This document shows positions 62,988 to 64,000 of a stretch of DNA of 64,000 bases, in pieces (position 1 is the first letter of the stretch; each line of letters starts with the position of its first letter). A program made the position numbers and the translations under genes. Location of the stretch: the NCBI GenBank assembly GCA_949128115.1, contig OX421963.1, positions 2,418,001-2,482,000 of the forward strand. Direction: 5' to 3'. Origin of the DNA: Anaspis maculata (taxonomy: Eukaryota > Arthropoda > Insecta > Coleoptera > Scraptiidae). The notes under the pieces are model-generated. The model saw nothing but the letters and a program-made list of their open reading frames with translations. It was not told the origin of the DNA and made no database searches.

Positions 62988-63599
62988 GATTTAGCCTCCG
63001 ACAGGTGATTTGTAGACTCTGCGAAGAACGCATCAGCTAGCAGTATATACATATGCAAATCATACCTGAGCTTATTAAAAACATCGCGGACACCTTCCCC
63101 TAAAATAAAGTATATTTGACCCTTCTCTCAACGACAAGGGATGTACGAGCATTCAGGTTGAGTTCCTATAATGCGAACCGCCTGAGCATGCCCAGAAATT
63201 GAGTGTCGCTTCGAGATAGCTACAACACATCGAAGTTCAAGTTGAAAATACAGCACCAGATGAACGTAAATTGATCAAATCAAGACACTCAACTTTTATG
63301 TAAATTATTTGATCAGTAATCAAGATAACGTCTATAATTTCGGAATACAGGGACCATACTCAATGGGTTAATATCTCTCTCTCTCTCTATAGTGTTATGA
63401 AATTCAGCTCATCTATATCTCTTCAAATCAGGAAGAATACGGAAATATGAAATTATTTGGGAGCGTGGAACCAATGATGCGCGGGTCTTAACAGGCAATT
63501 AGGATGTATTTCATCTTTCAGAAACTGATTGTGAATCAACTAGAAAAATTCCTCATCGTTAGCTGGACTCGGCACGATTTGAGCTCTTGTGAAACACAA
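62988..63599. other. Unassigned DNA near the right edge
   Basis: No coding frame or clear repeat is visible beyond a short CT run near 63378-63388. Confidence 0.35.
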
Positions 63600-63985
63600 T
63601 GAGCCAGTGGTACGCCGGATAGCGACATGAATTTTTAAGTCCGTTTCATCACGAGACAGAAACGGTTAGTTCGATGGTTTTTGTGATAGCAAACAAGGAA
63701 AACTACTTCTGTCACTCATGCGGCGGTTGCTTCAGAAGTTACAGGGTGTCCTCGTCGTCCTCCTCCTCCTCCTCCTCCTCCACCTCCTCAAAATGTGTTT
63801 GAAGGAACCATCTCTCTCTACTGACATGTTTGACACCCTGTAACTTTTGAAGCAACCGACGCATGAGTGACAGAAGTTGTTTTCCTTGTTTGCCATCACA
63901 AAAACTACCGATTTGACAGAGTCTGTTGCGTGATGAAATGACTTAGGTAAAATGTCGCTATCCGGCGTACCACAGGGAGAAATTT
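63600..63985. mobile_element. Fold-back element with internal TACAGGGTG motif and TCC run
   Basis: GGTACGCCGGATAGCGACAT at 63609 is mirrored by ATGTCGCTATCCGGCGTACC at 63972. Arms of ~150 bases also share CAAACAAGGAAAAC and TGACAGAAGT. Near the centre, TACAGGGTGTC (63741) and GACACCCTGTA (63842) form an inner pair. A (TCC)n tract occupies 63752-63788. Confidence 0.8.
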
Positions 63986-64000
63986 TCGGGGGCGTTGAAA

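Overview
The window comes from an insect nuclear genome. It holds spliced genes with GT-AG introns, GC-rich exons in AT-rich introns, a U6 snRNA gene, a tRNA-derived SINE with an AAAT tail, many fold-back or inverted-repeat transposons ending in TACAGGGTG, and several satellite-like arrays. I cannot fix the order from sequence alone. Repeat content and gene structure would fit a beetle or another non-dipteran insect, but this is a guess.

The main gene is Jarid2, the JmjN/ARID/JmjC/C5HC2 protein that acts as a cofactor of Polycomb repressive complex 2. It lies on the + strand from 9162 to 59983 in eleven coding exons. All ten splice junctions carry GT-AG signals and keep phase. The joined coding sequence is 7629 nt (2542 codons plus stop). 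The N-terminal exons keep the AQRKFAQ block (the PRC2 methylation site, K116 in human JARID2) and the TEDFLTFLC block. A single 4.36-kb exon encodes a low-complexity, K/E/A-rich middle with a probable long charged helix. Six downstream exons encode JmjN, ARID, a JmjC domain without its iron ligands, and a zinc finger split by an 8.9-kb intron.

Layout: 1-8250 is transposon-dense intergenic DNA (fold-back elements, a hAT-like element with a clear 8-bp target duplication, and a 2.36-kb element with terminal inverted repeats). 8484-8592 is a minus-strand U6 snRNA gene. 8593-9161 is the Jarid2 5' region. Intron 2 (14.4 kb) carries a nested palindromic transposon and then about 10 kb of ~150-bp repeats arranged as a giant inverted repeat. 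Intron 4 (7.35 kb) carries TCAC-rich DNA and a ~305-bp satellite inside a 2.6-kb tandem duplication. Intron 5 (8.1 kb) carries a ~22-bp degenerate minisatellite that reverses orientation once. Intron 8 (3.7 kb) carries a duplicated 1.5-kb repeat. Intron 10 (8.9 kb) is filled with ~181 to 195-bp satellite monomers in higher-order units. Each large intron therefore has its own repeat family.

Downstream, 59984-61590 is Jarid2 3' UTR and intergenic DNA. 61680-62191 is the last coding exon of an unidentified minus-strand gene (acidic, C-terminal coiled coil), tail to tail with Jarid2. The rest (62200-64000) holds a second SINE copy and another fold-back element.
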